Below the pieces are notes generated by a model. That model had not been told where the DNA came from. It ran no database searches and was given only the letters and a program-made list of their open reading frames with translations. Below, piece after piece: positions 38,582-46,158 of a stretch of 64,000 nucleotides of DNA. How positions within the stretch are numbered: position 1 is the first letter of the stretch; every line of letters starts with the position of its first letter. The DNA is from Streptomyces celluloflavus. Its GTDB lineage: Bacteria; Actinomycetota; Actinomycetes; Streptomycetales; Streptomycetaceae. Both the position numbers and the translations under genes were made by a program. The stretch is taken from assembly GCA_000720995.1 (NCBI GenBank), contig JOEL01000027.1, forward strand, positions 1 through 64,000, written 5' to 3'.

Positions 38582-38770
38582 CTACCGTCGGGCCTTCGAC
38601 GAGTCCTTGGCCTCGGCCTTCACAGCCCTGTGGCCGGCCCGGCGGTGCTTGCGGGCGGTCGCGCGCAACTGCATGATCCGCGCGCTGCCCGCCGGCGCAG
38701 TGAGCAGGATGCCCGTTACCGCGGCCGGCAGCAGGGCCACGCGCAGCGGCAACGTGCCCGTGGGTATCGA
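38582..38770 (-). pseudogene. C-terminal fragment of an unidentified protein
   Basis: A minus-strand frame reads LPLRVALLPAAVTGILLTAP, then a basic tail (MQLRATARKHRRAGHRAVK) and stop at 38582. It looks like the last membrane helix and cytoplasmic end of a membrane protein. It begins just where the ABC-F fragment loses homology and is in another frame, so two broken genes have been joined. Confidence 0.45.
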
Positions 38771-39048
38771 AAGCTGACGTCCACCGACTGCTCCTGAGTT
38801 TGGTCAATTGGCAAGAGATTTCGCAGGCGCTGCGACAGGGCGGCGATCCGCCCGTCGGCACGCTTGATGTATCCGCCGTCCAGGGCGAGTTCACCGGTGA
38901 GCAGCCTCAACAAGATGGTCTTGCCGGAGCCGTTGGGCGCCACGAGGCCAGTACGGCCGGCGCCGACGGTGCAGGAAAGGCCCGCGAAGACCGGGGTGTC
39001 GGGCCAGGAGAAGAACAGCTGGGAGCAGATGACGGAAGCGTCGGACAT
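38716..39048 (-). pseudogene. N-terminal fragment of an ABC-F ATPase
   Basis: The 110-residue ORF begins like an ABC-F protein: SQLFFSWPDTPVFAGLSCTV, Walker A region APNGSGKTILLRLLTGE and DGRIAALSQRLRNLLP. After about residue 90 it turns into unrelated Arg/Cys-rich sequence and stops. Full ABC-F proteins have about 500-600 residues and two ATPase domains, so this is not a working copy. ABC-F proteins protect ribosomes from antibiotics. Confidence 0.82.
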
Positions 39049-39389
39049 GGCGATGACCTCGTGCGGGAAAGAAGGCAGACCGCTCCCCGGGAAACCGCTG
39101 TACGGAAACCGTCATGCGAAGGGAGCTGCCGCTGGGACAGGGAAAAGGGGACGGCGAAATGACCACAACGGCGGCACCGCCAAAGGTGCGTCTGCCGGTG
39201 GTCTCAGCTCCGGGTATCACCCGGAGATGTCGTCGTCACCCACCATGTCCGGTCTCCTCTACGAAAGATCGCTGACGGCGGTCAACGTACCAGGCTCCGC
39301 ACGGCCGCCCGAAGCCCCTCCCCTACCGCCGACGCGAAGCCCCGGGGTAGCCGCTGCCCCGTTCCGGGTCCCTCGGCATGGCAGCCCTC
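39049..39389. other. Gap upstream of the ABC-F fragment
   Basis: About 340 bases. On the minus strand a short frame starting MTVSVQRFPGERSAF lies just upstream of the ABC-F start and could be a leader peptide of the type that controls such genes. This is weak. Otherwise nothing is recognised. Confidence 0.35.
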
Positions 39390-39785
39390 TCACCCTTCGC
39401 CGCCCCGGACGCGGACTGCCAGTGGCCGCATATCGTCGTCCGAGGCTTCGGCCTGAAAACCCGCCGAAACGAGAATCCCGATCACTGCATCCCGCATATG
39501 CATGGCGATAGCGCCGGAATGCCGAATTGACCGAGCGTGATATTCGCCGTTCCGTACGCTTTCAACTGCCCTTGCGGAAACGGTTGGGTGAGGCTTCCAG
39601 GTGACGAACACCCCACCAGCCGCATCGTCGCCGCGGTCCACCTCAATCTCCGCTCCCGCCCGCTCCGTCGTGCCCACGAGCCGGAAGGCGGAGATGCCGG
39701 CCAGTTCCAGCTCTCGTTGAACTTGAACGGCCAGCTCGTCTCGCTCAGCGATGACATCGTCGGCGGCGTTGCTGAAGTGAGACAT
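39390..39785 (-). CDS. Hypothetical protein
   Basis: I do not recognise this 131-residue protein. It has a plausible composition: an acidic helical start (DDVIAERDELAVQVQRELEL), alternating strands (GAEIEVDRGDDAAGGVFVTW) and a second helix (IAMHMRDAVIGILVSAGF). It is probably an alpha/beta cytoplasmic protein. The ATG at 39783-39785 follows AGAAGAG. It lies beside a DUF397 gene on the same strand. Confidence 0.6.
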   Translation of the reverse strand: MSHFSNAADDVIAERDELAVQVQRELELAGISAFRLVGTTERAGAEIEVDRGDDAAGGVFVTWKPHPTVSARAVESVRNGEYHARSIRHSGAIAMHMRDAVIGILVSAGFQAEASDDDMRPLAVRVRGGEG

Positions 39786-39877
39786 TTGCAAAGACTCTTC
39801 TCTGAAAGCTGGGGACGCTGCGGCGGGGCCTGGGCGCTCGCCCCTCCGCCGGGAAGCCGGAGAGGCGAGCGCAGCGG

Positions 39878-40084
39878 CTACGCGGACAGTTCGTCCGCCT
39901 TGACGCCGCCGACGAACTCCGACCAGGCGGCCGGGGTGATCGTGAGCACGGGGCCGTGCGGGTTCTTGGAGTCACGGACGGGGACGATGCCGCGCGAGGC
40001 GGCGAGGTTGGCGGCGACCTCGACGCAGGCGCCACCATTCTCGCTGTACGAGGACTTGAACCAACGGGGGGATTCGGTCGTCAC
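39878..40084 (-). CDS. DUF397 domain-containing protein
   Basis: The 68-residue protein is typical of the family: SPRWFKSSYSENGGACVEVA, GIVPVRDSKNPHGPVL and TPAAWSEFVGGVKADEL. The GTG start at 40082-40084 is preceded by the fossil end of an XRE gene (40085-40150), so it has lost its partner regulator. A hairpin of the same type as at 43202 follows the gene. Confidence 0.85.
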   Translation of the reverse strand: MTTESPRWFKSSYSENGGACVEVAANLAASRGIVPVRDSKNPHGPVLTITPAAWSEFVGGVKADELSA

Positions 40085-40150
40085 GAGGTACCCCTTTCGG
40101 AACTGCTCGATCATGGCCACGGATGCCGCCCGGGAGAGCCCGGCGGGCAC
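40085..40150 (-). pseudogene. C-terminal remnant of an XRE/DUF5753 gene
   Basis: SRAASVAMIEQFRKG is the end of a DUF5753 regulator (compare SQMASVAMIEQVRKG at the 0.6-kb locus). The usual stop overlapping the DUF397 start is gone: an extra base puts the remnant in frame with DUF397. Upstream, to about 40,330, no more of the regulator can be read. Confidence 0.75.
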
Positions 40151-40423
40151 GTCGTTCCGGTGGGCGAGCGTGCTGTGCGCGGCGACGCAGCAGGGACAGC
40201 GGACTGTACGGAAGCCATTCGTGGCGCATGCGCTCCAGAGTTATGCAGGCGGAGCAGTGGGGCCCCAATTTCCGGACTGCTTAGCGTAGATGAGGCGGGT
40301 GCGAGTACACATCGCGGCAACTTCACTGGTTCTGATGAATATTGATGGCCGCATCAGTTGGATTCCCCCCTGCTCTGATCATGATGCCGATCGGCATCCG
40401 TTCGAATGAGAAGGTGGTTCCGA

Positions 40424-42229
40424 ATGACCAGTGACCCGACTCCGTCGGTCACCGAAGCGACGCTCACCGACATCGCCACCAACGGTGTCTGGGGCCCGGA
40501 CCACAGCGTCAGCCAGGCTGTCGTTGACGTGTCCCGGGCGTTACTCGCCTCTCTTCAGGGTGAGGAGGGCGTCGAACTCCCGCCGGAGCTCTCGGAGCTG
40601 GTGGCCGAGGTCCGGCGGATCGCCACGATCGCACTGCCCCGCATCACCACGCAGGACGGTATCCGGCTGTCGGCGTTCAGCATCAAGCTGACGGACGGCG
40701 CCCCGCGCCCCGTGGTGATCGTGCCCGCCGGGTGGAACCCGTACGGCTGGCTGCCGTTCCTCTACGCCTACCTCAAGCTGGCGCAGCGCGGTTACCACGT
40801 GCTGGCCTACTCCCCGCGCGGCATCGGCATCAAGGGCTGGCTGTCGACCTCCGAGGGCTTCGTCGACGTGGCCGGGCCCAACGACTGGGCCGACGGTTCA
40901 TCCGTGATCGACTACGCGCAGGAGGCCCTCGAACCCAGCCGGATCGGCTTCCTCGGCGAGTCCTACGGTTCCGGGATCAGCCAGCTGGTTGCCGCGAACG
41001 ACCCGGCCAACCGCGTCTCCGCCGTGGTCGCGCTGAGCACCTGGGGGAACCTCGCCACCAGCCTGTACAACAACGGCACCCGGCACCTGAAGGCCGTGCA
41101 GGCGCTGATCGACTTCACCGGCGGCCCGCTGGAGGAGAAGTTCGACGAGACGACGCAGCAGCTCCTCAAGGACTTCCTGAGCGGTCAGAACCTCGACGAG
41201 GTGGTCGCCTGGGGCACCGAGCGCTCCCCGGAGACCCACGTCGACCGGACGAACGCGCGGGGCGTCCCGACGTTCATCTCGAACACCTGGCACGAGACGC
41301 TGTTCCCGGTCAACCCGGTGGTCGACCTCTTCGAGCGGCTCACCGTCCCGAAGCGGCTGAACCTGTGGATCGGCGACCACGGCGCCCCCGAGGGCCCCGG
41401 CCTGGCCGGGCTGGTGCTCGGGGTTCCGTTCCCCGGGCTGGCGGAGCCGACGCGGGAGGCCTACGAGTGGCTGGACCACCACCTGCTCGGCGCGGACAAC
41501 GACGTGCCGAGCTGGCCGGCCGTGAACAGCCAGAGCATGTTCACCTACCGGACGGTCGCCATCCCGGGCGGCACCAAGCTGATCACCGTCCCGGCGCACC
41601 GGGAGACGTACGAGTCCTGGCACGAGGCCACCACCGGCAGCGAGGTCTGGTACCTCACCGATGCCAACGGCACCGGTGACGGCACGCTCACCGACAAGCC
41701 GACCGCCGGATGGTCGCGGGAATTCGAGGCCGGCGCCCTGACTTCCTCCGTCGCGGGCGAGCTGCTCAAGACCGGGCAGCAGGAGTGGTTCGGCAACCCC
41801 AAGTCCTACGAGCCGGCGAAGTTCGAGCGCGGTCAGCTGCTGGTCTGGTCGACCGACCCGCTGACCGGATCCGACGAGGTGGCCCGCCGGATCCGGGGCG
41901 CCGCCACCGTGCGGCTCACCGTGCGCAGCAGCGTCGACGCCGCCACCGTGATCGCCTACCTGTACGACGTCGCCGCGAACGGCACCGCCCGGATCATCAC
42001 CCACGAGCCGTTGACGGTCACCGACCTGACCCCGGAGGCCGACACCACCGTCAGCTGGAACCTCCAGGCCGCCTCCTACGACCTGCCGACCGGCCACCGG
42101 CTCGCCCTGGTGGTCAACAGCCGTGACCCGCTGTACTCCTACGCGGGCTCCGACCTCCCCGCCCTCACCACCACCACCATCACCTCGGTGAGCGGGAACG
42201 AGGCCAAGCTGGAGCTGCCGCTGGGCTGA
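40424..42229 (+). CDS. CocE/NonD-type serine hydrolase (X-Pro dipeptidyl-peptidase family)
   Basis: The 601-residue protein has an alpha/beta hydrolase core, PRPVVIVPAGWNPYG then IGFLGESYGSG (nucleophile Ser in GESYG), with a helical insert. The C-terminal 170 residues form the jelly-roll of the X-Pro dipeptidyl-peptidase C-terminal domain (WSTDPLTGSDEVARRIRGAA and GHRLALVVNSRDPLY). No signal peptide. It starts at ATG 40424 with GAAGG upstream. Likely an esterase or acyl-peptidase; substrate unknown. Confidence 0.82.
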   Translation: MTSDPTPSVTEATLTDIATNGVWGPDHSVSQAVVDVSRALLASLQGEEGVELPPELSELVAEVRRIATIALPRITTQDGIRLSAFSIKLTDGAPRPVVIVPAGWNPYGWLPFLYAYLKLAQRGYHVLAYSPRGIGIKGWLSTSEGFVDVAGPNDWADGSSVIDYAQEALEPSRIGFLGESYGSGISQLVAANDPANRVSAVVALSTWGNLATSLYNNGTRHLKAVQALIDFTGGPLEEKFDETTQQLLKDFLSGQNLDEVVAWGTERSPETHVDRTNARGVPTFISNTWHETLFPVNPVVDLFERLTVPKRLNLWIGDHGAPEGPGLAGLVLGVPFPGLAEPTREAYEWLDHHLLGADNDVPSWPAVNSQSMFTYRTVAIPGGTKLITVPAHRETYESWHEATTGSEVWYLTDANGTGDGTLTDKPTAGWSREFEAGALTSSVAGELLKTGQQEWFGNPKSYEPAKFERGQLLVWSTDPLTGSDEVARRIRGAATVRLTVRSSVDAATVIAYLYDVAANGTARIITHEPLTVTDLTPEADTTVSWNLQAASYDLPTGHRLALVVNSRDPLYSYAGSDLPALTTTTITSVSGNEAKLELPLG

Positions 42230-42371
42230 TGGCTCCAGGGGCCCAGGCCCGTACGGCAGCCCGCCGACCGGCGTACAGCGGGCTGCTGTACGGGGTCGCC
42301 GGGGCCGGTCGGAAACGGCAACGGCCACCTCGTGATCACCGGGGGCTGTACGGACTCCTGAAGATCATTCG

Positions 42372-42530
42372 GTGGCCGCGGGACACAGCATCGACGCCGT
42401 CCGTTGGCGGGCGATGTCCGACCAGGCCATGGCCCGGATCGCGGGCCGGTTCAAGCGGGTGGAACCGCGTGCCACGGCCTGGCACCGGCAGAGCGCCGGA
42501 GCAGGGGCGAGGGGGCCGCGCTATGACGAC
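42372..42530 (+). pseudogene. Fragment of an IS701-type transposase
   Basis: The plus strand encodes AMSDQAMARIAGRFKRVEPRATA, close to the N-terminal FDELMxRIAGRFxRVEPRxRA of IS701-like transposases. No downstream DDE residues follow. The stretch between 42,230 and 42,650 is otherwise empty. Confidence 0.5.
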
Positions 42531-42649
42531 TGGGCCTTCATCCGCTGGGGCGGAGGCCCCTCGACGCCGCAGCCTGACCGACCGCGAACCGCAGCCCCGG
42601 AGTGCCGAAAGGGACAAGTTCACGAGAAGGACAGCGACGGAAGGACGGC

Positions 42650-43027
42650 TCAGGAGGCGGACTGATCGATCTCCCCCGCAAAGACGATGATCTGGTCGAT
42701 GAGGCTCCGCCGCAGATGGACGACGTCCGTTCCCGCCAGGCGGGGGCCTCCGTCCGGCGTGGTGAAGACCCACTGGTAGCGGGCCCACTCGCCAGGCATG
42801 TCCACCGCTGAGCAGCGCACCATCGTGCCGGTCCCCGCCGGGTGGCGCCGGATGTCCAGCACGAACTGCTCGACCGCCTCGATTCCTTCGCTGCGACCCA
42901 ACGGCCCCCAGAAGACCACGTCTGAGGTCAGGGCCTGGGAGAGCAGGGCAGTCACATAGCTGTCGTCCGAGGCATTGAAGGCGGAGATGAACGTGTCGAT
43001 CGCGGAACGTGCCGTCTCTTCCTGCAT
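42650..43027 (-). CDS. SnoaL/NTF2-like protein
   Basis: The 125-residue protein fits the NTF2-like fold: helix ARSAIDTFISAFNASD, VVFWGPLGRSEGIEAVEQFV, then strands CSAVDMPGEWARYQWVFTTP and LIDQIIVFAG. Members are polyketide cyclases, isomerases or proteins without known activity. The start is ATG 43025-43027; a longer frame exists upstream. Single gene. Confidence 0.72.
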   Translation of the reverse strand: MQEETARSAIDTFISAFNASDDSYVTALLSQALTSDVVFWGPLGRSEGIEAVEQFVLDIRRHPAGTGTMVRCSAVDMPGEWARYQWVFTTPDGGPRLAGTDVVHLRRSLIDQIIVFAGEIDQSAS

Positions 43028-43201
43028 GCCCCAGTAATACCAGCGGTTGCGCGTGCATTCGTCCCGCGAGCCGCCTCCGATCACGGTGGACCATCCCGCT
43101 CACAGCACCAGGCGGACAACGGGGGTACTACGGAAGAGGTTTTCCGGCCCCGTACGGCAGCGCCCCGCCACCCATGCGGGCAACGGGGCCTGGGCCTTAC
43201 C

Positions 43202-43224
43202 CCCTCCGCCGGGAAGCCGGAGGG
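43202..43224 (-). terminator. Hairpin after the DUF397 gene (left copy)
   Basis: CCCTCCG (43202-43208) pairs with CGGAGGG (43218-43224), 11 bases beyond the stop; a relative lies at 39842-39866. Confidence 0.6.
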
Positions 43225-43234
43225 CGAACGGTGA

Positions 43235-43447
43235 CTACGCGGACAGCTCGTCCGCCTTCACGCCGCCGACGAACTCCGACCAGGCGGCCGAGGCGAACGT
43301 GAGCACGGGACCGTGCGGGTTCTTGGAGTCACGGACGGGGACGATGCCGCGCGAGACGGTGAGGTTGGCGGCGACCTCGACGCAGGAGCCACCGTTGTTG
43401 CTGTAGGAGGACGTGAACCAGCGAGGGGATTCGTTCATGGTCATCAC
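43235..43447 (-). CDS. DUF397 domain-containing protein
   Basis: The 70-residue protein reads SPRWFTSSYSNNGGSCVEVA, GIVPVRDSKNPHGPVL and SAAWSEFVGGVKADEL. GTG 43445-43447 is taken by analogy with its paralog 436 bases to the right; internal ATGs at 43444 and 43438 are possible. Its regulator gene is reduced to the last 36 codons. Confidence 0.82.
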   Translation of the reverse strand: MMTMNESPRWFTSSYSNNGGSCVEVAANLTVSRGIVPVRDSKNPHGPVLTFASAAWSEFVGGVKADELSA

Positions 43448-43551
43448 GGGGTGCCCTTTCGCAACTGGCTGATGGCGGCTACGGATTCCGCCCGGGAGAG
43501 CGTTTCAGCCCGCAACTGATGGTAGGCGGCCAACAGAGGTGCTACGGAAGC
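43444..43551 (-). pseudogene. C-terminal remnant of an XRE/DUF5753 gene
   Basis: The minus strand reads LLAAYHQLRAETLSRAESVA and then QLRKGTP and stop, the terminal part of DUF5753 proteins. The stop still overlaps the DUF397 start by four bases as in intact pairs. Nothing further upstream matches. Confidence 0.82.
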
Positions 43552-43637
43552 CCTTTCCCAGCCTTCGGCAGTGCGGCGCGGGGCCCCGTACGACAGCGCC
43601 CCGCCACCCATGCGGGCAGCGGGGCCTGGGCACTACC

Positions 43638-43660
43638 CCCTCCGCCGGGAAGCCGGAGGG
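43638..43660 (-). terminator. Hairpin after the DUF397 gene (right copy)
   Basis: The same CCCTCCG/CGGAGGG hairpin as the left copy, 436 bases away and 11 bases after the DUF397 stop. Confidence 0.6.
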
Positions 43661-43670
43661 CGAGCGGTGG

Positions 43671-43883
43671 CTACGCGGACAGCTCGTCCGTCTTGACGCC
43701 GCCGACGAACTCCGACCAGGCGGCCGAGGCGAACGTGAGCACGGGGCCGCTCAGGTCCTTGGAGTCACGGACGGGGACCACACCGCGCGAAGCGGCGAGG
43801 TTGGCGGCGACCTCAACGCACTGGCCGCCGTTGTCGCTGTAGGAGGACTTGAACCAACGGGGGGGAACGGTCGTGGTGGTCAC
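43671..43883 (-). CDS. DUF397 domain-containing protein
   Basis: The 70-residue protein reads PPRWFKSSYSDNGGQCVEVA, GVVPVRDSKDLSGPVL and SAAWSEFVGGVKTDEL. The GTG start overlaps the XRE stop (GTGA), so this is the intact pair of the duplicated region. Confidence 0.88.
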   Translation of the reverse strand: MTTTTVPPRWFKSSYSDNGGQCVEVAANLAASRGVVPVRDSKDLSGPVLTFASAAWSEFVGGVKTDELSA

Positions 43884-44713
43884 GGAGTGCCCTTTCGTAC
43901 CTGTTCGATCATGGCTACGGATGCGGCCTGCGAGGGCGATTCGGCCTGTAGCTGATGGTAGGCCGTCAGCATGGGAAGTACTGCTGTGCTTTCCCGTTCG
44001 AGATGCCCCCGTTGCGAAGACTCGGCGTACGACATGAGCGAGCGGTCCGGCATGGTCAGCACCGTTATAGGCAGGTTGAACGGCCTATGGCTCATGTCGA
44101 ACGGGACGACTTGAAACATCGTGTTCGACTGCTCAGCAAACTCGATCAGCTGCGCCAACTGCGCGTCCATGGCTCCAGCATCACCGATGGACCGGCGGAT
44201 GCAGCTCTCGTCCAGCGCCACGAACACCAGCGGCAGGGGCATCCGGACAAGTGCGGCTTGCCGCTCAGCAACGAGTGCAACCCGTTCGTCTGCCTGATCG
44301 GTCGTGATTGCCCCTCTCCGTACGGCACTGTCGGCCAACACCCGTGCGTATCCCGGTGTCTGCAACAACCCAGGGATGATCCCGATTTCGTACAGCCGGA
44401 TCTCCACCGCCCGGCCCTCGTACCCCACGTACTCGGGAAAGCCCTCCAACAGGCTGCCGTGCCGAATCTCGCGCCATTCGCGTTCGAACGTGTCAGCGGT
44501 GCCACTGGTACCGAAAGCAAGATCGGCACTGCGCGAAAAGCGGAGAGTCGGCATCTTCCGACCGGTTTCCACCGCTGAGATATGCGTACTCGAATAACCC
44601 ATCCGAGCCGCCAAATCCTCCTGCTTCCAGCCGTGTTCTTCTCGTGATCTGCGTAAACGTGCCCCGAACGCCGCCTCCGGGCTGCTCTCAGGGTTCAACT
44701 CCTTGCGGTTCAA
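43880..44713 (-). CDS. XRE-family regulator with DUF5753 domain
   Basis: The 277-residue paralog of the regulator at 586-1413 has HTH FGARLRRSREEHGWKQEDLA and THISAVETGRKMPT, then IGIIPGLLQTPGYARVLAD, DESCIRRSIG and AYHQLQAES. It starts at TTG 44711-44713, matching the NRKEL start of its paralog. It pairs with the DUF397 gene downstream and faces a plus-strand operon across the shared operator at 44750-44805. Confidence 0.9.
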   Translation of the reverse strand: MNRKELNPESSPEAAFGARLRRSREEHGWKQEDLAARMGYSSTHISAVETGRKMPTLRFSRSADLAFGTSGTADTFEREWREIRHGSLLEGFPEYVGYEGRAVEIRLYEIGIIPGLLQTPGYARVLADSAVRRGAITTDQADERVALVAERQAALVRMPLPLVFVALDESCIRRSIGDAGAMDAQLAQLIEFAEQSNTMFQVVPFDMSHRPFNLPITVLTMPDRSLMSYAESSQRGHLERESTAVLPMLTAYHQLQAESPSQAASVAMIEQVRKGTP

Positions 44714-44749
44714 GGCGCGATGACCTGCCTTTCCTTCGCAACCGACACG

Positions 44750-44805
44750 TTGAATGGTTCCTGACTCTAGGCCACGCTGAGCGCATCCGGTAGCGGAACC
44801 GCTAC
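44750..44805 (+). promoter_or_regulatory. Promoter and palindromic operator, second copy
   Basis: TTGAAT (44750), TAGGCCACGCTGA (44768) and the palindrome GTAGCGGAACCGCTAC (44790-44805; 7-bp perfect arms) repeat the arrangement at 1451-1506 with identical spacing. The palindrome is followed by GGAGAGGA and the GTG of the first plus-strand gene. Confidence 0.65.
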
Positions 44806-44819
44806 GGAGAGGAGTGGCC

Positions 44820-45317
44820 GTGCCCGAAGGGAACGCCCGCGCCGCGTACATCGCCTGGCGCCCGCCGGAGTGGGTGCCGACCGAATTCGCGGAGCCGACA
44901 CGGCCTCTCCTCGTCCAGGCGGAGCGCGCGTTGCGCCGGATGCTCGTGGCCCCTGCGGTCGTCATCGACCCGACGGGGCGCCCGCCGCCCGGCCCGGACC
45001 TGTGCAGCATCTGCGCACGAGACGGCGTCAGCAGTGACCGGGCGGTCCCACCGCATGACGGAGGTAACCCCGTGCTGACAGAAGAGCCGCAGAGCCGAGA
45101 CGACTGGCGGCGGATCACCAAGGAAGTCCGAGAGGCGCGCGACGGTCTCGCCGCCGCACTCCGGGACGCCGGCGTCATCCTGCCGTCCCTCACCACCGAC
45201 ATCGCGACCTGCGCCGGCCAGACGATCGCACTCGTGGACCTCGGCCGGTGCAACGTCGAGACGGCGCACCGCCTGGCGAGCGCCCTGCGGGAGGTGTCCC
45301 GGCGTGGCGCCCCCTAG
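44820..45317 (+). CDS. Hypothetical protein, possibly two fused small proteins
   Basis: I do not recognise a named family. The first 80 residues (YIAWRPPEWVPTEF, ALRRMLVAPAVVIDPTG, PDLCSICARDG) look like one small Streptomyces protein. The rest (DDWRRITKEVREARDGLAAA, ETAHRLASALREV) looks like another. GTG 45071 lies in the same frame with GGAGGTAA just upstream, so the second half may be made separately. GTG 44820 is chosen over 44814 because of the distance to GGAGAGGA. It is transcribed from the shared XRE-type operator. Confidence 0.6.
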   Translation: MPEGNARAAYIAWRPPEWVPTEFAEPTRPLLVQAERALRRMLVAPAVVIDPTGRPPPGPDLCSICARDGVSSDRAVPPHDGGNPVLTEEPQSRDDWRRITKEVREARDGLAAALRDAGVILPSLTTDIATCAGQTIALVDLGRCNVETAHRLASALREVSRRGAP

Positions 45318-45639
45318 GAATACGGCATCCGGCAGGAGCGGGGAACGCACCCCGGGGCGCGGCCCCACGACGGTTCCCCGGCAGGCGACCGACTACGCCT
45401 CCGTGTTCGGCAAAGCGGAGGACGTTCCCGTCCAATCCATCGTCTACGACCAGGACTTCGGCATACCCGCCGTCGCGGTCGCCGTGCAGGGGTCGGACGT
45501 TCTCCTTGAACGGCCCTCCGGGTGGCGGTGGAGCCGGAGGTACACGCGTCTCAGGCTGGCGACCGTCCGCGAGAAGCGGCAGTTCGCCGCCATACGGAAG
45601 CTCCACAAGCAGGCGAGCGCGCACGTGAAACCGCGCTAG
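45304..45639 (+). CDS. Hypothetical protein
   Basis: The 111-residue basic protein overlaps the previous stop by 14 bases. After a Pro/Thr-rich start it has a compact alpha/beta-looking part (VPVQSIVYDQDFGIPAVAVA, VLLERPSGWRWSRRYTRLRL). I do not recognise it. A perfect terminator closes this two-gene unit. Confidence 0.6.
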   Translation: MAPPRNTASGRSGERTPGRGPTTVPRQATDYASVFGKAEDVPVQSIVYDQDFGIPAVAVAVQGSDVLLERPSGWRWSRRYTRLRLATVREKRQFAAIRKLHKQASAHVKPR

Positions 45640-45648
45640 CCCTTCAGT

Positions 45649-45692
45649 CGCCTCGCGGCCGGTCGACCGATCGGAATCCCGGCCGCGAGGCG
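45649..45692 (+). terminator. Perfect 14-bp hairpin terminator
   Basis: CGCCTCGCGGCCGG (45649-45662) pairs exactly with 45679-45692 and is followed by CCTTTCCC. It separates the XRE-associated unit from the radical SAM unit. Confidence 0.85.
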
Positions 45693-45834
45693 CCTTTCCC
45701 CCGGGGAGAGGTACGGGGAAAGGGCGGGCCGTCCGGCCGGCGGTCCAAGAGCCATCCAGCCGGACGGCACCGAAAGTGACATTCCCAGGGGGCAACGGGG
45801 CAAGTCGGCAACCCACAAAGCGTGAGGCACCGCT

Positions 45835-45957
45835 ATGCCAGAAAAAAGGGAAAAGGAAAAAGAAAAGGGAAGCACCAAAGATCTGAGCGACAAGTTGAAG
45901 GAAGAGAAGCGGAAGACCGACCACAAGATCCGTACCGGGAGCGGCACATGGGGGTAA
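45835..45957 (+). CDS. 40-residue Lys/Glu-rich peptide, candidate RiPP precursor
   Basis: The ORF starts at ATG 45835 with TGAGG eight bases upstream. The peptide begins MPEKREKEKEKG, has a charged helical centre (KDLSDKLKEEKRKTDHK) and ends IRTGSGTWG. It has no Cys. The uncharged C-terminal segment GSGTWG after a charged helix looks like a core after a leader. It overlaps the next ORF by ten bases and is two genes ahead of a radical SAM/SPASM enzyme. Being a precursor is inference; an alternative is a small structural protein. Confidence 0.6.
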   Translation: MPEKREKEKEKGSTKDLSDKLKEEKRKTDHKIRTGSGTWG

Positions 45958-46106
45958 CCGGAAAGCCGCGACATGCACGACCTCGCCTCGCGCGATGGCG
46001 CATCACGAGCGACAGCCCGTTCTGGGGCGGCATTCTGCTCCTCATCTCATGGGGCAGCTTCATGCTCCTGGCGCTGACGCTCGTCACGGGCTACCTCCAC
46101 CGGTAG
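45948..46106 (+). CDS. 52-residue single-helix membrane peptide
   Basis: The ATG lies inside the end of the peptide gene and the frame is one base shifted. A basic start (KPRHARPRLARWR) is followed by one membrane helix, FWGGILLLISWGSFMLLALT, and a short end (GYLHR). The positive-inside rule puts the N-terminus in the cytoplasm. It may anchor or help export the modified peptide; no homolog is recognised. Confidence 0.6.
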   Translation: MGVTGKPRHARPRLARWRITSDSPFWGGILLLISWGSFMLLALTLVTGYLHR

Positions 46107-46158
46107 CCCACCCCGCCGTACAGAGCCGGACAAGAGGACAAGTCAAGGAGAGCGAAAT

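Larger units (their letters stand above)
43146..43987 (-). repeat. Tandem duplication, 436-bp period, of a DUF397 unit
   Basis: Two copies (43146-43551 and 43582-43987) each hold, in minus-strand order, the C-terminus of a DUF5753 gene, a DUF397 gene and a hairpin. Start and stop codons of the two DUF397 genes are exactly 436 bases apart. Only the right copy retains a whole XRE gene. Confidence 0.85.
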
